Positions 17,529 to 25,721 of a DNA stretch of 64,000 nt are shown one piece after another. A model generated the notes under the pieces. The model saw only the letters and a list, made by a program, of their open reading frames with translations, did no database searches and was not told where the DNA came from. Origin of the DNA: Alkanophaga liquidiphilum (GTDB lineage: Archaea; Halobacteriota; Syntropharchaeia; Alkanophagales; B39-G2). The position numbers and the translations under genes are program-made. Every line of letters begins with the position of its first letter. The stretch's first letter is position 1. Where the stretch lies: NCBI GenBank assembly GCA_029259535.1, contig JAPHEF010000001.1, positions 1 through 64,000 of the forward strand, given 5' to 3'.

Positions 17529-18932
17529 TTAGTCTTTTGAAATAAAATTTAATTTGGTCCAACGCCGTTTATGGGCTATCGCATTGTTGTTTGCGTCTTG
17601 CGTATTTGCGTGTTGTATATTTGCGTGTTGTATATTTGCGCCAACTCTCTCATATTTCCGGGCGTCGCCCTTCTTCGTGGCGTCGATGCCCACTTTCGTA
17701 GTAAGCCCGTTTTCCGAAGAGGGGTCGAGCGATGAGCCCCTAACATTCGGGATTAAAACGACATCTCTGTCCCAGCGCACCCGTGTCGCCACTGCATATT
17801 CGACGTCTCGCACGTCATAAATGTTCACGTCTTCATCAACGACGACCGCCAGCTTCAAGCTTGGGTGTGCCGCAAACGCCGCAATGCAGGCGTTTTTTGC
17901 CTCGCCCTCACCGCCCTTCCTTATCTGAATGACCGCATGCAAATAACAACAGCCGCCATCGGTTAACACGACGTTCTTCACCCTCGTGACCCTGCCCACC
18001 GCCTTGAAAATCAAAGGCTCGTATGGCACGCCCATCAGGAGGCGGTGCTCACCGCCCGACGGCAGGATTGCGTGGTATATCGGGTCTTTGCGGTGGTAAA
18101 TTCTCGTGAGTGTGAGCACTGGCTCCTCACGCACGACGTCGTAAGTGCCAGTTATATCCACAAAAGGCCCCTCCTTTGCGGCATCGCCGCCAAAGAAGCC
18201 TTCGAGCACGAACTCGGCATGCGGCACCGCAACGCCGTTTCGCAGCCTGAAAAGTTCCACTTCCCCCTCCAGCCCTGCCGCCCTCTTGAGCGCTGCGGCG
18301 TATTCGAACTCCTTGCCTCTCGGCACTCTCGTCGCCGCCGCCAGTAGCAAGAAAGGGTCAACACCGATAGCAACGCCCACTCTTAGCTCTTCGCTACGCT
18401 CCCTCGCCTCTCGATACATGTTGTAGAGATGCCTACTGGGCACGAGCCGCACGGCGAGCCGCCGCTCATCAAGAACAAGCATCCTGTGAAACGAAGCATT
18501 TGAAACGCCGTCGAGCTCCGCAACGACCACGCCTGCAGTGATGTAGGCACCGCCGTCGCTCTTAAAGTGGCGGAGGATAGGCAGCTCCCGAAGGTCTGGC
18601 TCTCTTGCAAAAGCTTTAGTCTCAGAATCCTCCACGACCCTTACGGAGCTTTGAAGCCCGTCCGTCGGAATTTCAGCGAGGAACGCTGCCAGTTGCTCCT
18701 TCGGAACGCCGAAGAGCTTGCTCAGCAGCTCTCTTGAGCCCAAAACGTTCATTGCAACCCTGTGTTCGCCGTCAACCGCATGAAAAAGCAGTGGGACGCC
18801 GTCGTGCTGCATGCAAAACTCCGAAACCTCATAGCTCGCAGAAACCCTCTCCCTCACCTCAAGCAGCAAGCCCTCCGCAGAAAGTCGCCGCAGCCAGCTC
18901 CTCAGCCCCATACTCTCTGAATTTGCGCACAT
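17529..18932 (-). CDS. UbiD-family decarboxylase (possibly anhydromevalonate phosphate decarboxylase)
   Basis: A 467-residue UbiD-like decarboxylase using prenylated FMN. Recognised from VPLLFHAVDGEHRVAMNVLGS (about 45-65), FKSDGGAYITAGVVV (about 124-138) and SNASFHRMLVLDERRLAVRL. GPFVDITGTYD (about 254) and LIPNVRGSSLDPSSE followed by KVGIDATKKGD complete the pattern. In archaea with the modified mevalonate route a UbiD homologue decarboxylates trans-anhydromevalonate 5-phosphate. That role fits but is not proven. The last 35 residues are an unusual Asn/Ala-rich tail encoded by a short tandem repeat. Confidence 0.85.
   Translation of the reverse strand: MCANSESMGLRSWLRRLSAEGLLLEVRERVSASYEVSEFCMQHDGVPLLFHAVDGEHRVAMNVLGSRELLSKLFGVPKEQLAAFLAEIPTDGLQSSVRVVEDSETKAFAREPDLRELPILRHFKSDGGAYITAGVVVAELDGVSNASFHRMLVLDERRLAVRLVPSRHLYNMYREARERSEELRVGVAIGVDPFLLLAAATRVPRGKEFEYAAALKRAAGLEGEVELFRLRNGVAVPHAEFVLEGFFGGDAAKEGPFVDITGTYDVVREEPVLTLTRIYHRKDPIYHAILPSGGEHRLLMGVPYEPLIFKAVGRVTRVKNVVLTDGGCCYLHAVIQIRKGGEGEAKNACIAAFAAHPSLKLAVVVDEDVNIYDVRDVEYAVATRVRWDRDVVLIPNVRGSSLDPSSENGLTTKVGIDATKKGDARKYERVGANIQHANIQHANTQDANNNAIAHKRRWTKLNFISKD
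17597..17640 (-). repeat. Tandem 15-bp repeat inside the UbiD gene tail
   Basis: Two perfect copies of TGTTGTATATTTGCG (17611-17625 and 17626-17640, plus-strand sense), with a partial third copy before them. They encode a repeated ANIQH pattern in the C-terminal tail of the decarboxylase. The repeat keeps the frame, so slippage would change length by five residues. Confidence 0.8.
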
Positions 18933-18984
18933 GCATTAAAAAGTAGTCGAGAGGAGAATGTTCGACGCTCAGCAGAAAGAGGGC

Positions 18985-19824
18985 TTACTGAGACGAGCAT
19001 GCTTTTATCTTTTGGTAAATTCGCTCTCTTGCATTTACGCACGCGAATTTCTCCTTTGCCGCCCCAACCAGCGTCTCCGTCCTTCCGAGAATCAGAAAGC
19101 CGCCGTCGTTCAACGCCTCGTAAAAATCCATGAGCAGTCTTCCCTGCAGCTCCTTTGAGAAGTATATCATAACGTTTCTGCAGAAGATGACGTCGAAATG
19201 CGAGAATTTTTCACCAGAAATCAAATCATGTTTCTTGAACCTCACAAGGCGGCGAATGTCGTCCTTTATGCGATACTTGCCGTTTTCATGCTCAAAATGC
19301 TTTTTTACGATGCGACGCTCGACGTTTCTTAACGATGCTCCTTCGTATAAACCCGCCACCGCCACCTTCAGCGCTTGTTCGTCTATGTCTGTCGCGAGTA
19401 TCGAAACCAAAAAGCTTTTTAGCTCCCCGCCGAGCATCTCGTGCAGGATGATGGCTATCGTATAAGGTTCCTCACCCGTTGCGCAGCCGGCGCTCCAAAT
19501 CCTGAGAATCTTGCTCCCCCGTCTCTTCTTTTCAGAAAGTAGTTGCGGCAGCACCTCATTTTTAAAAACTTGGAACGCTTCTACGTCCCTGAAAAATTGC
19601 GTCACGTTTACCGTTATTTTGTCCAAAAGGGCAACGTATTCCTCAGGATGCTCATCAAGGAATCTCAAATATTCTCGGTATGAAGAAACGCCGCTCTCTT
19701 TCATCCGAATGTCAATCCGGCGTCTTAGATAATTATCTTTATATTTATAACAGTCCAAACCAGTCTTCTTAGATATTTTCCTTTTTAGAATGTTGAAAAA
19801 GGTGGCGTCTGCTGCGGTTGTCAT
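18985..19824 (-). CDS. cheR: CheR-type chemoreceptor methyltransferase
   Basis: S-adenosylmethionine-dependent enzyme that methylates glutamates on chemoreceptors. It has 279 residues, full length. The N-terminal helical domain has YLRRRIDIRMKESGVSSYREY (about 28-48) and VNVTQFFRD (about 73-81). The SAM site is IWSAGCATGEEPYTIAI (about 108-124). FDVIFCRNVMIYFS (about 210-223) and GGFLILGRTETL follow. No other chemotaxis gene lies in the window, so it is an orphan here. It ends about 50 bp from the UbiD start. Confidence 0.95.
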   Translation of the reverse strand: MTTAADATFFNILKRKISKKTGLDCYKYKDNYLRRRIDIRMKESGVSSYREYLRFLDEHPEEYVALLDKITVNVTQFFRDVEAFQVFKNEVLPQLLSEKKRRGSKILRIWSAGCATGEEPYTIAIILHEMLGGELKSFLVSILATDIDEQALKVAVAGLYEGASLRNVERRIVKKHFEHENGKYRIKDDIRRLVRFKKHDLISGEKFSHFDVIFCRNVMIYFSKELQGRLLMDFYEALNDGGFLILGRTETLVGAAKEKFACVNARERIYQKIKACSSQ

Positions 19825-19866
19825 GTTAAAAAAATTTTAAACGATGCATAAACTTAAGGATGCGGA

Positions 19867-20325
19867 TTGGCTAAAAAACTTTTTCAGGGGAGGGACGTGC
19901 GTGTGCGTAGTGGCGAGCTATCATTGCGACTCATAGATGCCCTATGCGTAACTCTGGTCATCTTGCAGGTTTTAGATTTCTATACTACTTATTTTCTGCT
20001 GAGCAACTGCGACTTCGCATACGAGGCGAACGCTCTGATGCGGGCGGTGCTGGACCGAAGTTATTTCTTGGCATTTGCGCTGAAAATTAGCGTTACCGTC
20101 GCGCTCGTAGGGGTCTCGGCACTCTGGGTGCGAGGCAAGCTGCAACTGCCGCTGCACAGCGTCATAGCGGACTTCAATCTGAAACTCGAAAAAGCGTTCG
20201 GACTTGACAAAATAGAGAGTAGGAAGACTCTCGTGTTCTATCTATTGCTTCTCTGCAATATCTTTTACATCTTCGTGGTAACGCATAATACGGTGGCGAT
20301 TGCGTTGTTCCTCATGTGGACGTAA
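19867..20325 (+). CDS. Small integral membrane protein (DUF5658-like)
   Basis: A 152-residue membrane protein with about four hydrophobic segments: LIDALCVTLVILQVLDFYTT, SYFLAFALKISVTVALVGVS, TLVFYLLLLCNIFYIFVVTH and NTVAIALFLMW. The LDFYTTYFLL...EANALMR region (about residues 37-60) resembles the D-x-x-T-T...E-x-N-x-L-M pattern of DUF5658-like proteins. The start is TTG at 19867, or a GTG about 13-15 codons later, preceded by GGGGAGGG. Divergent from cheR with a short AT-rich gap. Function unknown. Confidence 0.7.
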   Translation: MAKKLFQGRDVRVRSGELSLRLIDALCVTLVILQVLDFYTTYFLLSNCDFAYEANALMRAVLDRSYFLAFALKISVTVALVGVSALWVRGKLQLPLHSVIADFNLKLEKAFGLDKIESRKTLVFYLLLLCNIFYIFVVTHNTVAIALFLMWT

Positions 20326-20328
20326 CGT

Positions 20329-21192
20329 TCACGCTAACTCCTTTGCGATGAGCTTGGCTACGCTTACCTTGCTGAAGATTGTCTCCAAAGTGTCAGTTGC
20401 AATGATTTCCTTGACGCCAGCATTGAACATTCTAAGAGCGGCGCCGGGTACGAGGACGGCGTGGACGCACGCCACATAAATCTCAGACGCACCCAGCTCT
20501 TTAAGGAGCGTCGTTGCTCTTACTATTGTGCCACCCGTCGAAACTATGTCATCAACGAGCGCCACGCTGCGGGCGGCGACGTCGAGCGCCTTCGGCTTTA
20601 TTTCAACTTCTTCAGCGCTGAGCCTCGTCTTCTCAAGCACGTCGTATTCGACGCCTGCACGGTCGGCGGCTGTGGCAGCAAGCGCTGCAGCGCCGTCGTC
20701 AGGCGCCACGATGAGTTCGACGTCCTTCGCTTGGACACGGAGATGCTCGCCGAGGAGCATTGCCGCATCCAGCACCTTAACGCTACGAGCGTTTTCAAAG
20801 TATCTCAAAGCCTTTTCGGAGTGAGGGTTGATCACAAATGCCTCGTCCGCAAAGATACATCTCGCAAGCGCCCGCACGCTTATCGGCTCGCCACTCTTGA
20901 ACCTCTTATCCTGTCGTGCATATCCCAAATACGGGATGATGACGCTTATTTTCGATGCATCAAGCCCCTCGCAGGCTTCAATGAGCTGGAGAAGGCAGAT
21001 GAAATCGGTGTCAGAGGTTATGCTCTGGATAATCGCCACGCTCTCGTCGTTAAGCGTCTCGGTCGAAGCGACCCTCGTGTATAGCTCACCGTCGGGAAAA
21101 ACTCGAAACTCGCACGGCAAAAGCTCACAACCGAGCGCCGCAGCGACCCTCGAAGCTAAAACCTGAGATGCACGCCCCGCCACTATCTTCAT
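20329..21192 (-). CDS. prs: Ribose-phosphate pyrophosphokinase
   Basis: Makes PRPP from ribose 5-phosphate and ATP for purine, pyrimidine and histidine pathways. It has 287 residues, the short archaeal form. FPDGELYTRV (about 32-41), IPYLGYARQDKRFKSGEPIS (about 85-104) and FVINPHSEKAL are ATP and ribose-phosphate contacts. The PRPP loop is VALVDDIVSTGGTIVRAT (about 211-228). A structured RNA-like sequence lies just upstream on the same strand (21213-21337), so a leader role for it cannot be excluded. Confidence 0.96.
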   Translation of the reverse strand: MKIVAGRASQVLASRVAAALGCELLPCEFRVFPDGELYTRVASTETLNDESVAIIQSITSDTDFICLLQLIEACEGLDASKISVIIPYLGYARQDKRFKSGEPISVRALARCIFADEAFVINPHSEKALRYFENARSVKVLDAAMLLGEHLRVQAKDVELIVAPDDGAAALAATAADRAGVEYDVLEKTRLSAEEVEIKPKALDVAARSVALVDDIVSTGGTIVRATTLLKELGASEIYVACVHAVLVPGAALRMFNAGVKEIIATDTLETIFSKVSVAKLIAKELA

Positions 21193-21212
21193 CGCTACAT
21201 CCCCACTCCGCC

Positions 21213-21337
21213 GTGACCTCCTCCCCCGAGTCGGGGGCTTCCACCGGAAGCCTCAGGGAAGGTTGGGGAGTGTGCCGGACGGCGCTCCCCTCCGGGCTGG
21301 GTCACGACAGCCCCTATCCGCAGGTTATACCCACGGA
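21213..21337 (-). ncRNA. Omega-RNA-like structured RNA, locus A
   Basis: On the minus strand a TATA box (21361-21372) is followed after 25 nt by a core GTGGGTATAACCTGC that continues to 21294. That 42-nt core matches locus B (56187-56228) at 33 positions. Visible stems are GGGCTG/CAGCCC, GGGGAG/CTCCCC and GGCTTCC/GGAAGCC. The 3' end is GAAGC, a CCCCC/GGGGG hairpin, then GAGGTCAC. This is the pattern of an IS200/IS605 right end, which is also the 3' end of TnpB omega RNAs. No tnpB adjoins it. It ends about 20 bp before the prs start codon, so a prs leader is the alternative. Confidence 0.6.
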
Positions 21338-21360
21338 CTCGTCACGTATTCATAGAACGC

Positions 21361-21372
21361 AAGTATATAAAG
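21361..21372 (-). promoter_or_regulatory. TATA box for RNA locus A (or prs)
   Basis: Minus-strand CTTTATATACTT is a strong archaeal box A. The distance to the conserved core of locus A is 25 nt, the normal TATA-to-start spacing. Locus B has the same arrangement with 26 nt, which supports transcription of both. Confidence 0.6.
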
Positions 21373-21405
21373 ACTTTCCCACCCCTTCCCCTGCCCTCCT
21401 TGGGA

Positions 21406-21726
21406 TTAGCAGCAACATCTTCCTAAAATTTCCTTAATCCTCCCCTCTGCGATTACGACGACGACACCGGCGTTCGTAAGGATTTCAAGCGCTCCTTTTC
21501 TGATGCCGCCAGTGATGAGCATGCGCACGCCCGTGCGCACGAGGATTCTCGCCGTTCGTAGGTCTGAAATGTTCGGGCGGAGGGCGCCGCCGGCGCCGAG
21601 GCTCGTGTTGCTTGTTATTTTCATATCGTTCATTTCGGGGTCGAGCATGAAGAAGTATATGCTTTTGCCCAGTTCCGGTGCTATTTCAGAATTGATGTCC
21701 TTGGACAGCGCTGCTATGCATATCAT
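21406..21726 (-). CDS. NifX/NifB-family dinitrogenase cofactor-type protein
   Basis: A small (106-residue) protein of the NifX/MTH1175-like family, related to the iron-molybdenum cofactor binding domain. Recognised from MICIAALSKDINSEIAPELGK and FFMLDPEMNDMKITSN, with a GV..MITGGIRKGALEILTNAGV pattern near the end. The C-terminus is RCCC, three consecutive cysteines that could bind metal. I placed the start at 21726, with GAGGTG upstream, 4 bp after the protease stop. No nitrogenase gene is in the window, so a general metal or redox role is more likely. Confidence 0.8.
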   Translation of the reverse strand: MICIAALSKDINSEIAPELGKSIYFFMLDPEMNDMKITSNTSLGAGGALRPNISDLRTARILVRTGVRMLITGGIRKGALEILTNAGVVVVIAEGRIKEILGRCCC

Positions 21727-21730
21727 CACG

Positions 21731-22840
21731 CTACACCTCGTCGGCATGCCTCCTGCCGCTGGCGGCGGCGCTCACAAGCTCCACAAATCTTAGTATGTCT
21801 GCCTTATGTATTATGCCTTTAAAAGTACCATCAGCAAAAACTGCAAGCAGGCTCGTATTATGCTTCAGCATCTCTTTCAGCGCATTTATGGCGTCTTCGT
21901 CCTCAGAAATTCGAGGAAGCGGCGTCATCACATCTCGAACTCTTAAGTGCGGACGACGCTCCACAGGCACCTTGCTCACGTCGGCAAACGAAACAAAGCC
22001 CCGCACGCCACTATCGTCAGCAACAAGGTAGCCAAGCCGCCGCCCCCAGAACATAAGGTCGAGAAGCTCCGTAAGAGGGAGCTCCGGTGGCACCGCCTCT
22101 AAGGCTTCGCTGCGCATCACGTGCTTGACCTTCAAGCCGTCAAGCGCTGCGTGTATGAGCGTGGCGCTTTCCTCCTCGCTAGCGCCGACGTAGATGATGA
22201 AAGCAATGATGATAAGCCAGGGGTTCAAAATTCCAACGAGCGCCATTGCGATGGCGAAAGCCTTGCCGACGAGCGCTGCTTTCTTCGTTGCCACCAGAAA
22301 CGAGTATTTCCTCGCAAGCATCGCTCTTAAGATGCGTCCGCCGTCCATCGGGAACGCCGGTATTAAATTGAACGCTGCGAGCACGACGTTCAGGTAACCA
22401 ACGCTTAAAATCAATAGCCCCAATGGCAAGTAAGAGCCAAAGCCCAAAATGCGGTAGAAGGCGAGGCACACGCCCCCAATCGCAAAACTCGCCGCAGGAC
22501 CGGCGAACGCAATCCTCGCCTCCTCCCTCGGCTCCTTTGGAATCTCTTCCATCATCGCAATTCCGCCGAAAATGAAGAGGACTATACTGTTTATCTTCGC
22601 TCCGTATTTCATTGCGACGGCGGAGTGCGAAAGCTCGTGCAAGAGGACTGAGGTGAAAAGCAGGATGGTGGCGGCGGTTGAAACCGCATACCTTAATGCA
22701 ACGTCATTTATCTCAGCAAAGCCGAAGGGGCGGGGTTGCTGCGCAAAGAGCCACGCGAATAGGGGGAGGACCATAAGAAAAGTCACATGCAACTTCACCG
22801 GTATTCCCATGACCCTAACGAGCTGTAAGGACGACTTCAT
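21731..22840 (-). CDS. Site-2-type membrane metalloprotease with two CBS domains
   Basis: Intramembrane zinc protease (M50) of 369 residues. LLHELSHSAVAMKYG (about 67-81) is the H-E-x-x-H site in a membrane helix. FNLIPAFPMDGGRILRA (about 155-171) carries the third ligand Asp. Several further hydrophobic segments lie between and after. Two CBS domains follow (about 235-290 and 300-360; VKHVMRS and VRDVMTPL mark their starts), which probably sense adenine nucleotides. It may cleave a membrane-bound regulator. The NifX-like gene starts 4 bp after it. Confidence 0.93.
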   Translation of the reverse strand: MKSSLQLVRVMGIPVKLHVTFLMVLPLFAWLFAQQPRPFGFAEINDVALRYAVSTAATILLFTSVLLHELSHSAVAMKYGAKINSIVLFIFGGIAMMEEIPKEPREEARIAFAGPAASFAIGGVCLAFYRILGFGSYLPLGLLILSVGYLNVVLAAFNLIPAFPMDGGRILRAMLARKYSFLVATKKAALVGKAFAIAMALVGILNPWLIIIAFIIYVGASEEESATLIHAALDGLKVKHVMRSEALEAVPPELPLTELLDLMFWGRRLGYLVADDSGVRGFVSFADVSKVPVERRPHLRVRDVMTPLPRISEDEDAINALKEMLKHNTSLLAVFADGTFKGIIHKADILRFVELVSAAASGRRHADEV

Positions 22841-22967
22841 TAAATTTCGCCTCAGTTCGATTTTGTTTTGGCATTGCTCGTAAATTAAACTTAGCGGCTC
22901 GAAGCTTTGCGGGTGGGAAGCTGCGAATCATTTTTTAAGCGAGAAGGAATGTTGTATAGAAAAGGAG

Positions 22968-23975
22968 ATGCAAGAGGATGAAATAGACCTTGAGCGTCTG
23001 GCTGAGAGCTTGCGGGATTTTGAGGGAGTGCAGCGGAAGAAGCCGATATATGATGTGGCAAGGCTTTTTGGGGACGCCGAGTATGTTGGCGGGCGCACGG
23101 TGATGGGCTTTGGGGACGACGCCGCCGTGCTCGAGCTCGACGATGAGCGTTACGTGCTGCTTGCAATAGATGGTATTTGGGGGCGGCTGTTGGACGCCGA
23201 CCCGTGGTGGGCAGGTTACTGTGCGGTGCTCGTGAACGTGAACGATATTGCGGCGATGGGCGGCGTGCCGGTGGCTATGGTGAACATGGCGGCGACGCAG
23301 AGCCGTGGCATTTGCGGCGAGCTCATCCGAGGCATGCGGGACGGCGTTCGGAAGTTCGGCGTGCCGATGGTCGGCGGACACATGCACCCTGACACGCCCT
23401 ACGACTCTCTTGACGTCGCAATCGTCGGCGTAGTGAAAAAAGGTTGCGTCCTGCTTTCAAACGGAGCGAAGCCCGGCGACGCCCTCGTTGTTGGCATCGA
23501 CGTGCATGGACGAATTTACCCGAAGTTCCCACTCGCATGGGATAGCACGACGCTCCGCTCCGCCGCAGAGGTGAGGAAGCAGCGGCTCTGCATGGCAGAG
23601 GTCGGCGAGAAATGCCTCGCAACCGCAGCAAAGGACATCAGCAACCCCGGAACTATCGGAAGCATCGGCATGCTCCTCGAAACCTCGGACGTCGGCGGCG
23701 TCGTTGACCTCAGGGCGATTCCAAGGGCTGAGAGCGTGCCGCTTGAACATTGGTTGAAAATGTATCCGGGCACCGGCTTCATACTCTCGACCGAGAGCGG
23801 AAACGACGCAGAGAAGTGCATAGAGATTTTCGAGGCTGCTGATGTGCGGGCAGCAGTTGTGGGAGAAGTTGACGGCAGTAAAAAGTTGAAAATATGCAAC
23901 GGCAACGACGAGGCGACCGTGTTCGACTTCGATAAGGAGATTATCACGGGTATAAAGAAGCCTGCGAGGCGGTAG
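22968..23975 (+). CDS. Methanogenesis marker protein 2 (PurM/ThiL-like)
   Basis: A 335-residue AIR-synthase-related protein with the two-domain PurM fold. VMGFGDDAAVLELD (about 45-58) and VNVNDIAAMGGVPVAMVNM (about 88-106) form the ATP site. VGGHMHPDTPYDSLDVA (about 129-145) and ISNPGTIGSIGMLLETSDVG (about 223-242) match the marker family found in methanogens. Its exact function is unknown, but presence supports a methanogenic or methane-oxidising lineage. The TS-like gene starts 1 bp after its stop. Confidence 0.88.
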   Translation: MQEDEIDLERLAESLRDFEGVQRKKPIYDVARLFGDAEYVGGRTVMGFGDDAAVLELDDERYVLLAIDGIWGRLLDADPWWAGYCAVLVNVNDIAAMGGVPVAMVNMAATQSRGICGELIRGMRDGVRKFGVPMVGGHMHPDTPYDSLDVAIVGVVKKGCVLLSNGAKPGDALVVGIDVHGRIYPKFPLAWDSTTLRSAAEVRKQRLCMAEVGEKCLATAAKDISNPGTIGSIGMLLETSDVGGVVDLRAIPRAESVPLEHWLKMYPGTGFILSTESGNDAEKCIEIFEAADVRAAVVGEVDGSKKLKICNGNDEATVFDFDKEIITGIKKPARR

Positions 23976-23976
23976 A

Positions 23977-25452
23977 ATGGCGTCGCTGATATATGCAAAG
24001 GATATACCCGAGGCTTACGCGCTGGCAAACAACGAGATACTGGTGAGGGGCGTGGAAGCGGCGTCGGAGCGGGGCAATGTCAAATTTATCAACGACCTGC
24101 TCGTCGTGGTGGAGCGACCGGAAGTGGCGCTCGCCGAAGGCTCGCCGCACGCCTCCCACTTCTCACTTCTTGCAGAGACGCCAAACGAAGTTTGGAGGAT
24201 AGGAGGAGTCACCGGCGTCTTCGAGCGTGAAGAGACTTATGCCGACCGCTTCAGAAAACCCTTAGACCAGATAGGCAAAGGCGTGGAACTAATAAGGAGG
24301 AAGCCGTATTCGAGGAGGTTTTGCGTGAGCGTCGCCCGCCCTTGGGACGTGCTGAGCAGGACTCCGCCCGCTCTCATGGAAATTTACGTGCAGGTTTTGG
24401 AGGCTGCCGACGCGGACGCCGTTGAGCAGGAGGACGGCGGAGGACGCAGACGGGAAGAGCGGAAAGAAGTGCACGTCACCGGCTTTTTCAGGAGCGTTGA
24501 CGTTTTCAATTACTTAAATCTGAACCTCAACGGGCTGTGCGAGCTTCAGGAGCTTATTTGCAGGGAAACCGGCTACGAGAAAGGAAGCATCGCTGCCCAT
24601 CTCGTGAATGCCCACTACTACCTCAGGAACGAGCGGCAGGTAGAAAAGGTCACCAGCAGTGCGGAGGCGAGAGCTGCTACTAGGAAAAGTGAGAGAGAAG
24701 CGGTGCGGCTCGGCGGGTTAATAAAGACGGAGCATCTGCCGTCAGGCTGGCGTGAGACTCTTGAGCTCATTTACCGACAAGGACTGCAGACGGAGACTGA
24801 GTGGGGCGAGGTTTTCGAGAGAAAGCGGCGGGCAAAGTTCGCTCACAGGCTTCTTTTAGAAATAGAGCGCCCGTCGGAGGACATGGAGGACGATAAGGCG
24901 CCGTTCACAAGGAAATATCTGGAGGAATATGCGTTGCGTTACGTGCTCGGCACGACAAATTTGCCGGCGACGGAATCCGAAATCCTCTACGAAGAGGGCG
25001 AAGCCTACACCTACGCTTCGAGGGCGAGGTATGAGCCCGCCGACATGGGATTCTTCGAGCTTAAAAAGCCTGTAGACCAACTTTATCACGCCATAGAACT
25101 TCTTAGGAAGGACAAGAGGACGAGGCGTGCCACAATCGTCATATCGAGACCGTGGGACATTTTGAGTGAAGATCCAGCGTGTTTAAGGGGCTACGTGTTC
25201 CATGCAGATCCGCAAGACCCCGAAGCTCTGAGGATAACGCTGTTCATGCGTTCTAACGACGCCTACGGAGCGACTCTCGCAAACCAGTTTGCGTTCACGA
25301 GGCTTGCGGAGTTCGTCGCCGCGAAGACGGGCTTCGAGTCCGTGAAATTGACGTTACTGGCGGCGAACATGCACATTTATGAGGACGCTTTTGAATTTGT
25401 TGAAGGCTTGTTGAAGCCGAAGATGCCGTCGTTCGGAGAGTTTTTTAGTTAA
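23977..25452 (+). CDS. Tandem-duplicated thymidylate-synthase-like protein
   Basis: A 491-residue protein of two homologous ThyA-like halves (about 1-245 and 255-491). Each half has a matching block: RKPLDQIGKGVELIRR / KKPVDQLYHAIELLRK, VSVARPWDVLS / IVISRPWDILS, and FFRSVDVFNYLNLNLNG / FMRSNDAYGATLANQFA. The second half keeps a Cys (DPACLRG, about 405) where ThyA has its nucleophile, and MRSND for dUMP binding. The first half has PPALMEI with no Cys. The first copy therefore looks degenerate and the protein may be a one-chain pseudo-dimer. True substrate is uncertain. Confidence 0.82.
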   Translation: MASLIYAKDIPEAYALANNEILVRGVEAASERGNVKFINDLLVVVERPEVALAEGSPHASHFSLLAETPNEVWRIGGVTGVFEREETYADRFRKPLDQIGKGVELIRRKPYSRRFCVSVARPWDVLSRTPPALMEIYVQVLEAADADAVEQEDGGGRRREERKEVHVTGFFRSVDVFNYLNLNLNGLCELQELICRETGYEKGSIAAHLVNAHYYLRNERQVEKVTSSAEARAATRKSEREAVRLGGLIKTEHLPSGWRETLELIYRQGLQTETEWGEVFERKRRAKFAHRLLLEIERPSEDMEDDKAPFTRKYLEEYALRYVLGTTNLPATESEILYEEGEAYTYASRARYEPADMGFFELKKPVDQLYHAIELLRKDKRTRRATIVISRPWDILSEDPACLRGYVFHADPQDPEALRITLFMRSNDAYGATLANQFAFTRLAEFVAAKTGFESVKLTLLAANMHIYEDAFEFVEGLLKPKMPSFGEFFS

Positions 25453-25636
25453 TTTTCGGTTTTACGATGTTGAATAACGTTCTGCGGTATGCGAAATCCT
25501 GAGCGAGGGCTTGAATGAGCGCCTGCGGGTCACGCTCCACACTGTTAACGATATGATAAAATTCGCATTTATTGCCGCTACAATTGTGCTTAAGAACATA
25601 GATAAGCAAACCGACATAAAGTTTGGCTGAGGACAA
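25445..25636 (-). CDS. Small open frame of unknown status
   Basis: A 63-codon frame with TTG start and ordinary codon use, reading VLKHNCSGNKCEFYHIVNSV then ALIQALAQDFAYRRTLFNI. Frame open upstream to 25672 without ATG or GTG. I recognise no family. It overlaps the end of the TS-like gene by 8 bp. It could be the 3' remnant of a longer gene. The rest of the 270-bp gap holds nothing clear. Confidence 0.25.
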   Translation of the reverse strand: MSSAKLYVGLLIYVLKHNCSGNKCEFYHIVNSVERDPQALIQALAQDFAYRRTLFNIVKPKIN

Positions 25637-25721
25637 CGTGGGCGTGGTATCGGCGAAACTCGCATGTGGTGCCTACTGAAGTTAAAAATGAAGGAGCGGC
25701 GTGGGCGGTTCTGCGCAGGCT

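Noticed and set aside
21195..21390. Riboswitch controlling prs
   Set aside because: Kept only as an alternative: the same RNA core occurs at locus B with no downstream gene on that strand, which argues against a prs-specific leader.
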